A model generated the notes under the pieces. It searched no databases, had not been told where the DNA came from, and saw only the letters and a program-made list of their open reading frames with translations. This document shows, piece by piece, positions 1-6,855 of a stretch of DNA of 15,055 nt. Every line of letters starts with the position of its first letter. The stretch's first letter is position 1. The translations under genes were made by a program, and so were the position numbers. Origin of the DNA: JBHHYU01 sp046757725 (GTDB lineage: Bacteria; Desulfobacterota; Binatia; UBA9968); assembly GCA_046757725.1 (NCBI GenBank), contig JBHHYU010000077.1:1-15055 (forward strand), given 5' to 3'.

Positions 1-39
1 CTCAATTAGATTGCTTCCCTGTCCAACTATTGTGTGCAT
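1..39 (-). CDS. Start of a gene truncated by the left edge, possibly pstC
   Basis: Downstream of pstS on the same strand, an ATG at 39-37 opens a frame whose 13 visible codons read MHTIVGQGSNLIE. A strong Shine-Dalgarno (GGGAGGT, about 8 nt from the ATG) precedes it. The position right after pstS, with a 55-bp gap, and the short polar start ending in LIE would suit the permease subunit PstC. Too little protein is visible to identify the family, so the pstC idea rests on gene order alone. Confidence 0.45.
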   Translation of the reverse strand, partial: MHTIVGQGSNLIE

Positions 40-94
40 TGCGTGTTACCTCCCTTTTTGATTATAGTTTTCCCTTGTTTTTTCTACCTACCGG

Positions 95-1078
95 TTAAGG
101 GATCAGCTCGCGCTTCATGAGTTGCTCTATGGAGAGTCCCACGGCTGGCTTCCCGCCGAAAACCGTACCGGTTTTTTCTTCCCTAAGCCGTTTCAGGTCC
201 TGATGGTATGTCTTGGGCGTAAACTTCACATAACCTACCTCTGATGCAAGTGAGCCTCCCTGGTCGAGGTAGAACTCGATAAACCGTTTAACAGCAGGTT
301 TTTTGAGCGCACTGTTCTTTACATAAATGAAGATCGGGCGAGAAAAGGGTTGGTAGCTGCCGTTTTCGACGGTTCTCCGCGATGGCTTGATCCCCTTCTT
401 GCCGTTATGGATCGCTACGGCTTTTAGCTTCTTCCGATTTTCTATGTAGTAAGCAAAGCCGAAAAAACCCAATGCGTTTGGGTCGTTGGCAACTCCTTGA
501 ACCAATACATTAGGATCCGCGCTGGCGGTATAGTCACCGCGGCTAGCCTGGGCTTTCCCAACGACCGCTTCCGTAAAATAGTCGAAAGTTCCCGAATCCA
601 CACCGGGCCCATAGAGGTTAAGGGGCCGGCTGGGCCAGGATGGAACAACCTGATTCCAACGATTAATCTTCTGTTGTGCCCTGGGTTCCCAGATCCTTTT
701 GAGTTGCTTGACGGTGATGGTTCCGGCCCAGCTGTTGGTTGGATGAACCACAACCGTTAAGGCATCAAAGGCGATCGGGAGCTCGATGTACTGGATGCCT
801 GCCTTTTTGCAGACCGCCATTTCCACTTTTTTGATCGGACGTGAGGCGTCACTGATATCGGTGTCCCCACGGCAGAACTTTTTAAAGCCGCCACCGGTAC
901 CTGAAATGCCCACGGTCACGCGAATGTGCGGATTGGCTTTCTGAAACTCCTCTGCTACGGCTTCCGTGATGGGATAGACCGTACTGGAGCCGTCGATCTT
1001 GACCATTTGAGCATTGGCGATAACTGCTATCAGCAAAACACCAACAGTCAGGGGATAAGCAACTGATTTCATACTCAC
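95..1078 (-). CDS. pstS: Periplasmic phosphate-binding protein PstS
   Basis: This is the substrate-binding subunit of the high-affinity phosphate ABC transporter PstSCAB; it captures phosphate in the periplasm. Residues 1-23 form a Sec signal peptide with a hydrophobic core and an ANA cleavage site before Gln24. The family motifs follow in order: DGSSTVYP (29-36), SGTGGG (59-64), GDTDISDASRPI (71-82) and GVDSGTF (159-165), which supply the Ser/Thr/Asp/Arg ligands for phosphate. The length of 327 residues is normal. Cys70 and Cys90 could form a disulfide, which is my inference. I chose the GTG at 1078 because GAGGAGG lies 8 nt upstream; the ATG two codons later is 14 nt away. A Pho-box-like repeat lies just upstream, and another gene start follows downstream, consistent with a pst operon. 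Confidence 0.93.
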   Translation of the reverse strand: MSMKSVAYPLTVGVLLIAVIANAQMVKIDGSSTVYPITEAVAEEFQKANPHIRVTVGISGTGGGFKKFCRGDTDISDASRPIKKVEMAVCKKAGIQYIELPIAFDALTVVVHPTNSWAGTITVKQLKRIWEPRAQQKINRWNQVVPSWPSRPLNLYGPGVDSGTFDYFTEAVVGKAQASRGDYTASADPNVLVQGVANDPNALGFFGFAYYIENRKKLKAVAIHNGKKGIKPSRRTVENGSYQPFSRPIFIYVKNSALKKPAVKRFIEFYLDQGGSLASEVGYVKFTPKTYHQDLKRLREEKTGTVFGGKPAVGLSIEQLMKRELIP

Positions 1079-1111
1079 TATGAATTCCTCCTCAATTAAG
1101 TTATTAGAAAA

Positions 1112-1133
1112 GTGTTACGAGAGTGTGACGGAA
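1112..1133 (-). promoter_or_regulatory. Pho-box-like direct repeat upstream of pstS
   Basis: On the plus strand two 11-bp units lie head to tail, GTGTTACGAGA (1112-1122) and GTGTGACGGAA (1123-1133). Read toward pstS they give CCGTCACAC and TCGTAACAC spaced 11 bp apart. PhoB sites are 7-bp repeats (CTGTCAT-like) on an 11-bp period and often replace the -35 element. An A/T-rich TCTAAT follows at -10-like spacing, and the pstS start is 34 bp away. Sequence similarity to the enterobacterial consensus is only partial. Confidence 0.5.
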
Positions 1134-1206
1134 CAGTAAATTTCTCGTTACACGGGCTTCTACAGCGAGTTTTCATAGCTCTCTTTAAGATGTTCGACCG
1201 GACGCG

Positions 1207-1234
1207 TTAACTTGCTTCGTCTGACCGCTATACT
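1207..1234 (+). promoter_or_regulatory. Possible sigma70-type promoter for the AmpG-like gene
   Basis: TTAACT (1207-1212) and TATACT (1229-1234) are separated by 16 bp. They match the -35 and -10 consensus at 4/6 and 5/6 positions. This would give a leader of about 160 nt before the ATG at 1401. Confidence 0.3.
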
Positions 1235-1400
1235 AGTTCGTGAATCTGACGAGCCAATGAACAGGCGATTAAGAACAGATGAAGAAAACAGATGTGTCGC
1301 CGGGTTAAGGCTCGGCTTCATGAGGTCCGTTTTACCGACAGTAAACCGCAGCGAGAAGTGTCTCTAGTAAAGTTTTAGTTTGAGTTTGAGAGAATTGCCT

Positions 1401-2699
1401 ATGGGAGCGAGAAAGCGGGTATCGTATAACTCAATTCTAGCGATTCTCAGGGTCGTTTTCGGTCGCCGAATGTTCGTTGCCCTGCTAATGGGGTTTTCCT
1501 CCGGACTCCCACTCTTGTTGACAATCTCGGTATTGCAGGCCTGGATGAAAGATGAAGGCGTTGATCTGACCACTATCGGCTTGATGACGCTGGTAGGGCT
1601 TCCCTATACGCTCAAGTTCCTGTGGGCGCCGTTCGTTGATCGGTTTACGTTGGCCCTTTTTGGCCGGCCGTTCTTGGGTAGGCGCCGAGGATGGCTATTA
1701 GTGATTCAGGTTGCTCTGATGTTCTCAATCGCGGGACTTGGATTCACAAACCCTATTAAAGAACCGTGGTTGCTGGCGTTAGTCGCATTCTGTGTGACGT
1801 TTTTCAGCGCGAGCCAGGATATTGTCGTGGATGCGTATCGTAGAGAGGACCTGGCAGACGAAGAACTGGGATTGGGCTCATCTCTATATGTAAACGGTTA
1901 CCGCGTCGGTATGCTTCTGGCCTCAGGAGGCGGATTGATTCTGGCTGATCATATTTCCTTCTCCATGGTTTATCTCATTATGGCGGCCTGCATGTCGGTA
2001 GGTGTTTTAACAACACTATGGGCTCATGAGCCACCTTTACCGGAGGGCACGCCAAAAAACATGACGGAAGCCGTCTTTGAGCCCTTTGCTGATTTTTTTG
2101 GGCGCCATGAGGCCTGGTTGATACTCGCTTTTATTCTTCTCTACAAGATCGGAGATACCATGGCCAGCGCAATGACCATACCGTTTTACCTGGACCTAGG
2201 TTTCTCGAAGACAGAGATTGGTACTGTAGTGAAGTTGTTTGGGTTTTGGGCTATCGTAGGCGGCAATCTGCTGGGCGGCGTCATGATGTTGTCGCTTGGC
2301 ATCTATCGGTCCCTATGGATCTTTGGTATTCTCCAGGCCGTTTCCACGGCGGGCTTTTCGGTCTTAGCTCACATTGGGTACACCCTGTTTGGGCTTGCCG
2401 GGGTAGTCTCCTTTGAAAATTTGAGTGGTGGTATGGGGACGGCGGCCTACGTGGCTTTTATGGCAAGCCTGACCAACAAAAAATTTACAGCGACCCAGTA
2501 TGCGCTGCTGACCAGCTTGATGGGTGTACCGCGAGTCATTGCCTCTGCGCCAACAGGTTTCCTAGCCCAGATCATGGGTTGGGAGGGATTCTTCATCTTC
2601 TGTACACTCAGTGCCGTACCTGGGCTGCTGTTGTTATTGCGGTTGTCACACATGATAGCGGAGCATAGAGAGACGGGGAATGCGTTGGAGTCGATTTAA
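1401..2699 (+). CDS. AmpG-like MFS permease (muropeptide transporter family)
   Basis: This is an inner-membrane major facilitator protein of the AmpG type. AmpG proteins import GlcNAc-anhydroMurNAc (peptides) released during peptidoglycan turnover. About twelve hydrophobic segments are visible. Family-like motifs are GFSSGLPLLL near residues 31-40, PYTLKFLWAPFVDR near 68-81 (the AmpG form of the loop 2-3 signature) and SASQDIVVDAYRRE near 136-149. The length is 432 residues from the ATG at 1401; E. coli AmpG is longer, with extra C-terminal helices. A TTG seven codons upstream is also open but has no ribosome-binding site; the ATG has only a weak GAGAG. The gene converges on the senB-like gene with a 56-bp gap. 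The substrate is not provable by eye: related MFS proteins carry acetyl-CoA or other solutes. Confidence 0.75.
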   Translation: MGARKRVSYNSILAILRVVFGRRMFVALLMGFSSGLPLLLTISVLQAWMKDEGVDLTTIGLMTLVGLPYTLKFLWAPFVDRFTLALFGRPFLGRRRGWLLVIQVALMFSIAGLGFTNPIKEPWLLALVAFCVTFFSASQDIVVDAYRREDLADEELGLGSSLYVNGYRVGMLLASGGGLILADHISFSMVYLIMAACMSVGVLTTLWAHEPPLPEGTPKNMTEAVFEPFADFFGRHEAWLILAFILLYKIGDTMASAMTIPFYLDLGFSKTEIGTVVKLFGFWAIVGGNLLGGVMMLSLGIYRSLWIFGILQAVSTAGFSVLAHIGYTLFGLAGVVSFENLSGGMGTAAYVAFMASLTNKKFTATQYALLTSLMGVPRVIASAPTGFLAQIMGWEGFFIFCTLSAVPGLLLLLRLSHMIAEHRETGNALESI

Positions 2700-2755
2700 A
2701 GAGGGGAGTTTCACAGGGTTTAGGAGTGACGACAGGGGCCCGGCCTAGACCTTCC

Positions 2756-3718
2756 CTATTGTTTAGATACTTCGCTAAGCAATCGTTTCCAGCAAGCAAG
2801 CTCCCGCTCGGGGGTGACTAGTCGGCGTAAGCGAGCGCAGGAGGTTTTTAACTGTTTGTAAAATTTCCGGTCTGTTTCAACCCTTCGCAAAAGCCAAGTC
2901 AGCTCATGAGTGTTCCCGACCGAGAAATAGCCCGGATAATCTTTCCCCAATGTGCCCACCAAGCCTGGGATCCGTGACGCAACGATGGGGACGGATGATG
3001 CAAGGGCTTCGGATAGAACATTGGAACTTCCTTCGATTCGGGAGGTGAGTGCCATCAGATGACTGCCGGCCAGTATCTTTCGTGTCCTCCAGTGTGGCAA
3101 TCCCCCGAGCCAGCGGTAACGTGGATTGCGCGATACTTCCGCCAATATCCTTTTCTTTAGGTGGTGACTTAGGGCTCGACCGATATGAGATACCTGTAGC
3201 CGGGATGAGGTGGGGAGGTGGCGAACAGCCATGGCAGTGCGCAGAGGGTCTTTTTCTAAGCGCAAGTGACCGATTACACATACCTTAAAGCCATTTCCTG
3301 TATGAAATTCCCCTCCATTTGCCGGTTCGGCGGATTGGTAAATGACGCGGGTTATAGGGTGGTGTTGTCTCGGGAGTTCTTCGAGTCCCATGGATTGGAG
3401 AACGACGAGCCGCGTTGCGAGTTTGAGCGACTGTTGGGCATTTGGATTCGTCCGGATATCACGGTAGAGGTCAGTCCCGGTTAGGACAACGATAAGAGGC
3501 GCTTTGGGACGCTGTTCCCGGAAACGGTGGATAGAATCAAAGCTCCGGAGCGCGTGCAGAGCAATCATGAGATCACAGCTGCCGCCATTGTAGTGCTGTT
3601 CGATGACAAGGCGATGTCCAAGTTGCCGCAACATGCGTGCCCACCTCATAGCTGTTACGCGGTTGCCGTTTAACGTATCAGGCGGGGCCGGAGTGATCAG
3701 CTTAATATGCATGCTCAT
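2756..3718 (-). CDS. senB: SenB-type selenosugar/thiosugar synthase (GT4-fold glycosyltransferase)
   Basis: I recognise the family by its N terminus, ITPAPP...GNRVTAMRWARMLRQLGH (residues 8-35), which is characteristic of the TIGR04348 glycosyltransferases that include SenB. Characterised SenB couples selenophosphate to the sugar of a UDP-sugar (UDP-GlcNAc among others) to give a 1-seleno-sugar, the selenium donor for selenoneine. The GT-B architecture is visible: GTDLYRD (81-87), GHLRLEKDP (150-158, with the Arg/Lys pair contacting the nucleotide phosphates in such enzymes), and EGSSNVLSE (229-237), the GT4 E-x7-E motif. At 320 residues it has the normal length; it has no signal peptide and is cytoplasmic. 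It lies third after egtD and a GH84 gene, after a 305-bp gap. The ATG at 3718 has no Shine-Dalgarno. Selenium specificity, rather than sulfur, is inferred from the family. Confidence 0.78.
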   Translation of the reverse strand: MSMHIKLITPAPPDTLNGNRVTAMRWARMLRQLGHRLVIEQHYNGGSCDLMIALHALRSFDSIHRFREQRPKAPLIVVLTGTDLYRDIRTNPNAQQSLKLATRLVVLQSMGLEELPRQHHPITRVIYQSAEPANGGEFHTGNGFKVCVIGHLRLEKDPLRTAMAVRHLPTSSRLQVSHIGRALSHHLKKRILAEVSRNPRYRWLGGLPHWRTRKILAGSHLMALTSRIEGSSNVLSEALASSVPIVASRIPGLVGTLGKDYPGYFSVGNTHELTWLLRRVETDRKFYKQLKTSCARLRRLVTPERELACWKRLLSEVSKQ

Positions 3719-4023
3719 ATGGGGTGAAAGCTGTGCTGGAGTGTTTCTAAATGTCCCGAGTGTTCTGAAACCGCATCACGCCGCCACTCTGTTTGTGCGG
3801 TCTTGATTAGCCAAGATAGGAACCGAACTAGGTGCTAAGACGCTAACAGGTTGAATGAGCTTGGACAGAGGATATCGATCTACTCTACTCATAGCTCGCT
3901 AATTCTTACGACACTCGGCATCAAGTATCAAGGATATAGAGACGATAGGTGTAAAAAATCGGGAGTTAGCGCATTATCGCTTTTTGAATCCTCATGGCGC
4001 CAAACCCTCTGCCGCCGATGTGT
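3719..4023. other. Gap between the GH84 and senB genes
   Basis: No credible gene is present on either strand. Reading in the minus direction just past the GH84 stop, a weak AGCG/CGCT hairpin is followed about 9 nt later by a run of six T. It could be a poor terminator but is not convincing. The length suggests that senB has its own promoter, although I cannot point to one. Confidence 0.35.
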
Positions 4024-5166
4024 TTATCTATCGTTTTTTAACGTGTTTTCCAGCAGAAGCAACCAGGGGCGAAATTCCCGGACCCACGAACGTCCCTGAT
4101 TCTCACAAAGATAGTGATATGCCCTGGTAAGGGCGGTACGCATGGTGGCCGATACTGTTAAGTGCCGCCTCTTGTCCTTTAAGCGGTTTGTGAGGTTACA
4201 AAATTTGCGAATGGCGGTCCAGTGGGGAATGGTGCCATCGCCGAATTGTTCTCTGATGACCCGTTGCCAACTTCTTTCAGGGTCATATTCGACAGGGTTC
4301 AAGGCATAATCGAAACATGTGGCGAGGGGAACAAAGCTGAGGGTTTCCTGCAATAGAGGATTGTTTAAATAGCCGTACACCTTTTCGGGTAATCGAGGGT
4401 CGCGTCCGGTCAGGGGATTGAGGTGCATCTCCTGACTCATGGAAAGATCGTTGACCGGGTAATTGTCCCAAAGAATCAACGGTTGTCTGATGCGGCAGGC
4501 TACTTTTCGGACATGAGCCAGGCTGATTTTCTTGGAGACAACTGAGGGGCCAGTCCAGAAACAGGCGACGGTTGGAGGTAGGTGACGAGCGAGGGTTTCA
4601 AGAAACGATGGCTCGAAGGAGCCAAAACTCCGGGCAAGAAGCGGATCTTCTGTATAGTAGGATGGGCAGATCCACCATTCCACGTTCCTCCAGCCTTTCG
4701 GTTGTTGTGCCAAGACTCGATCCAGCCAAACACCCTCCGCCTGGGCTAGACTCCCGGCAAAATACTTTAGATCTTTCGGATGTTCCAACCGTGAAGGAAT
4801 GTCATCGAAGAGAACGGCAAAGGTACGGACCCCGGCTTCATAAAATCGCGCTGCCTTTGCAAAAAGGTGCCGGAAAGGTTCCTGGGAGGTAAAGCGGAGC
4901 CCTTTCCCAGGATGGAATCCGTAAACAAAGTCGATTCGGTACTGATGGGCCAAGTGAATGAGGTTGAGAAGTTCTTTCCATTGGATTTCAGGATAGGGCT
5001 CTCTCCAGTGTTCGCGGTGGTAGGGATCGTCTTTGGGAGCGTAAAGGTAGGTGTTCAAACCCCTGTTGACCCCGAATTCGAAAAGAGAGGCTCGGTGCGA
5101 CATGCTCCACAAAGGCCCAAAAAACCCCTCAACTACTCCCCGCCGCTGAAAGGTGCTTGCCGACAT
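4024..5166 (-). CDS. GH84 beta-N-acetylglucosaminidase (O-GlcNAcase-like), cytoplasmic
   Basis: Glycoside hydrolase family 84 enzymes remove terminal beta-GlcNAc by substrate-assisted catalysis through the 2-acetamido group. All core motifs are visible: GVVEGFFGPLW (10-20), YAPKDDPYHRE (42-52, with the sugar-binding Lys45), the catalytic Asp pair in LFDDIP (Asp121/Asp122), WTGP (204-207) and WDNYPVND (233-240), where Asn/Asp bind the sugar. The 380-residue chain starts directly at the catalytic barrel. It has no signal peptide, no N-terminal alpha/beta domain and no carbohydrate-binding modules, whereas most bacterial GH84 enzymes are secreted and much larger. It is therefore expected in the cytoplasm. 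It lies 92 bp after egtD. No clear ribosome-binding site precedes the ATG. The substrate is unknown: a seleno- or thio-GlcNAc conjugate, or muropeptide GlcNAc, are the candidates suggested by neighbours. Confidence 0.87.
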   Translation of the reverse strand: MSASTFQRRGVVEGFFGPLWSMSHRASLFEFGVNRGLNTYLYAPKDDPYHREHWREPYPEIQWKELLNLIHLAHQYRIDFVYGFHPGKGLRFTSQEPFRHLFAKAARFYEAGVRTFAVLFDDIPSRLEHPKDLKYFAGSLAQAEGVWLDRVLAQQPKGWRNVEWWICPSYYTEDPLLARSFGSFEPSFLETLARHLPPTVACFWTGPSVVSKKISLAHVRKVACRIRQPLILWDNYPVNDLSMSQEMHLNPLTGRDPRLPEKVYGYLNNPLLQETLSFVPLATCFDYALNPVEYDPERSWQRVIREQFGDGTIPHWTAIRKFCNLTNRLKDKRRHLTVSATMRTALTRAYHYLCENQGRSWVREFRPWLLLLENTLKNDR

Positions 5167-5258
5167 AAGAAATCAAATCTGGCACAGGAAAGGAAGAATC
5201 ACAAGGCGGACTGGTCAAGCAACGAGTGGATATTTCAACGTTCCGTCCCGTCCCCGTG

Positions 5259-6425
5259 TCAAGCTGAACCGTACTCGGATCTCTGAAACAGGAGAACGGA
5301 AAACCATTTGTTGGAGTCCGTAAAATCGGCAACGGGTTTTAATCCAAAGCACCGAAGCTGATTCTGGAGTCTCACAGGCTCAAACTTACGGCTGATCTCG
5401 ACCAGGATCCTCTCTTCTTTTTCCCAATCGAAGGTTGCTGCTAAGGTTGGAAAATGGATGGTCTGGGTGCGATTTGAGACAGCATGCATTTCGATCTGCT
5501 GCCACTCCGGGTTATAAGAGGAGTGGTACCGGATACCAGCGGGGTCAAAGTTGCTTTTAAAAAGTCGGTTGATGTTTTGGAAGACGTTTAAGATAAAATG
5601 GGCCGTTACCCCTTGTGCGTCATTGTAGGCCTTTTCCAAGATCTCTGCTTCTTTAACCCTATCTACTCCTAATAAAAGAAAGTCTCGAGGACCCATAGCG
5701 AGCGAGAGATGATGAAAAAAATGGATGAATTGAGAGCGGTTAAAATTGCCAAGCGTACTCCCTAAGAATACAAACAGAGTAGGCAAATGTTTCTCGATAC
5801 TGGATATCCCATCTTCATAACGCGCATGTAACCCCTGAAAGGTCAACTGAGGAAACTGTTGCCGGATGATCTTCCTGGACACCGTTAATCCCGTTACACT
5901 GACGTCGATGGGAGCGAATATTCCTGCTTGCCTTTGACGAACTTGTTCCCGTAACAGGTGCAAGGTTTTTTTTGAATAACCTGCGCCCAGCTCTACAATG
6001 CACTGTACGGAGGCTTGGGCGATGATCTGTGCCGCACTCGCAGCCAGGATCGAGTCTTCCGTGCGGGTCAGATAATATTCCGGAAGCTCACATATCTGCT
6101 CGAACAATTCGGAGCCGACCTCGTCGTAAAGATAGTGGGTTTCCAGCCACCGGGGTTGATCGAGGAGGGTCCTTAAAAACAAAAGGGCAGGTTCTCGCTC
6201 GGAGTGGTTGGTGTTGACGGTCCAGATGGATGTACCCGTAGGATGCCAAAGCTTACGTTGGCTTGGAGAAATGATCTGAGGAACTGCTCGTTTTTGCATA
6301 GCGGGACAACTATAGGGCAAAGAGCTCTGGATTGTCCAGGCCGACACAAGAGTTCTCCCCAGTGGGGCTATAGAGGGAGATAGAAAAGCGATCCCAATTC
6401 GGGGTGTTCCTTTTTGCCTTTCCAT
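5259..6425 (-). CDS. egtD: L-histidine N-alpha-methyltransferase EgtD
   Basis: EgtD trimethylates histidine with S-adenosylmethionine to give hercynine, the precursor of ergothioneine and selenoneine. Motifs: LYDEVGSELFEQICELPEYYLTR (99-121, including the substrate-binding Tyr), ELGAGYSKKT (145-154, SAM-binding loop), PIDVS (172-176), GSTLGNF (222-228, whose Asn holds the substrate carboxylate), KAYNDAQGVT (265-274) and VEISRKF (342-348), whose Glu and Ser bind the imidazole in characterised EgtD. The substrate residues all being present favours histidine as substrate. The start at 6425 has AAGGAG 10 nt upstream. It gives 388 residues, with about 70 unconserved N-terminal residues; EgtD is usually about 320. 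An internal ATG at 6299 (346 residues) has no ribosome-binding site. It is the first gene of the minus-strand cluster; no EgtB is adjacent. Confidence 0.9.
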   Translation of the reverse strand: MERQKGTPRIGIAFLSPSIAPLGRTLVSAWTIQSSLPYSCPAMQKRAVPQIISPSQRKLWHPTGTSIWTVNTNHSEREPALLFLRTLLDQPRWLETHYLYDEVGSELFEQICELPEYYLTRTEDSILAASAAQIIAQASVQCIVELGAGYSKKTLHLLREQVRQRQAGIFAPIDVSVTGLTVSRKIIRQQFPQLTFQGLHARYEDGISSIEKHLPTLFVFLGSTLGNFNRSQFIHFFHHLSLAMGPRDFLLLGVDRVKEAEILEKAYNDAQGVTAHFILNVFQNINRLFKSNFDPAGIRYHSSYNPEWQQIEMHAVSNRTQTIHFPTLAATFDWEKEERILVEISRKFEPVRLQNQLRCFGLKPVADFTDSNKWFSVLLFQRSEYGSA

Positions 6426-6699
6426 GTAAGGTAGGCTCCTTAGGAAAAGACTATGATTCTTTGGTCAGGCAATGGGGTAAAGAAGCGGCGGTTTTAAGAC
6501 TGATCAAATTAAGGTTGTCGGCTTGGATAAGATTAATAAAGTTAGGAGGTTGTACTTTTCTATTCTATGTAATAGGTGAACTATGAAATGACCCATGAAA
6601 GGCCGATGTAACGGGCGTGTCGCGTTTATCGCAGCACAGGTGCGGGGCAAGATTCGGTAGGGCCATCGCCTTAGGAATAACTGGCGAGGGTGCCTCGGT

Positions 6700-6721
6700 T
6701 ATAGCTGTGGAGCCAGCTATA
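6700..6721. repeat. Perfect inverted repeat (8-bp stem, 6-nt loop)
   Basis: TATAGCTG (6700-6707) and CAGCTATA (6714-6721) are exact reverse complements around the loop TGGAGC. There is no T-run on either side, so it is not a typical intrinsic terminator. It could be an operator or an RNA hairpin. Confidence 0.5.
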
Positions 6722-6774
6722 CGGAAGGCAGGTAGGGTTGTAACGGGAAGTGAAAGGTTTTGGGCACTAGGTCC

Positions 6775-6802
6775 TTGAACAGAGGCGCGTAAGTGTTATA
6801 GT
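6775..6802 (+). promoter_or_regulatory. Sigma70-like promoter for the small membrane protein
   Basis: TTGAAC (6775-6780) and TATAGT (6797-6802) are separated by 16 bp. They match the -35 and -10 consensus at 4/6 and 5/6 positions. The start codon is about 50 bp downstream with a strong AAAGGAGG in between. Confidence 0.45.
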
Positions 6803-6855
6803 TCTCACGTAGTTACGGGTTCAGCCAAAAATTCAATGATGGAAAGGAGGCAATG

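Larger units (their letters stand above)
1079..1379. other. Divergent intergenic region between pstS and the MFS gene
   Basis: No convincing gene is present here. It holds the Pho-box-like repeat and the pstS ribosome-binding site at the left end. A near-inverted copy of the repeat (CTCGTTACAC, 1144-1153) may be a second, opposed half-site. A possible promoter for the MFS gene lies near 1207-1234. Confidence 0.5.
6426..6852. other. Divergent intergenic region upstream of egtD
   Basis: I find no convincing gene. The 60-codon open frame at 6404-6586 overlaps the egtD start and has no family features. The region contains the egtD ribosome-binding site, a perfect 8-bp stem hairpin at 6700-6721, and a promoter-like sequence at 6775-6802 for the small membrane protein. 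Confidence 0.5.

Noticed and set aside
497..760. 87-codon open frame on the plus strand inside pstS
   Set aside because: It lies wholly within pstS on the opposite strand, has no ribosome-binding site and no protein-like pattern; the pstS motifs are unambiguous.
3851..4099. 82-codon open frame on the plus strand between senB and GH84
   Set aside because: It starts with TTG without a ribosome-binding site and runs into the 3' end of the GH84 gene; the composition looks random.
4867..5286. 139-codon plus-strand open frame opposite the GH84 start and egtD end
   Set aside because: It is antisense to well-supported genes and its sequence has no recognisable domain.
6404..6586. 60-codon plus-strand open frame overlapping the egtD start
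   Set aside because: No Shine-Dalgarno, no family pattern, and it overlaps the egtD ribosome-binding site on the other strand.
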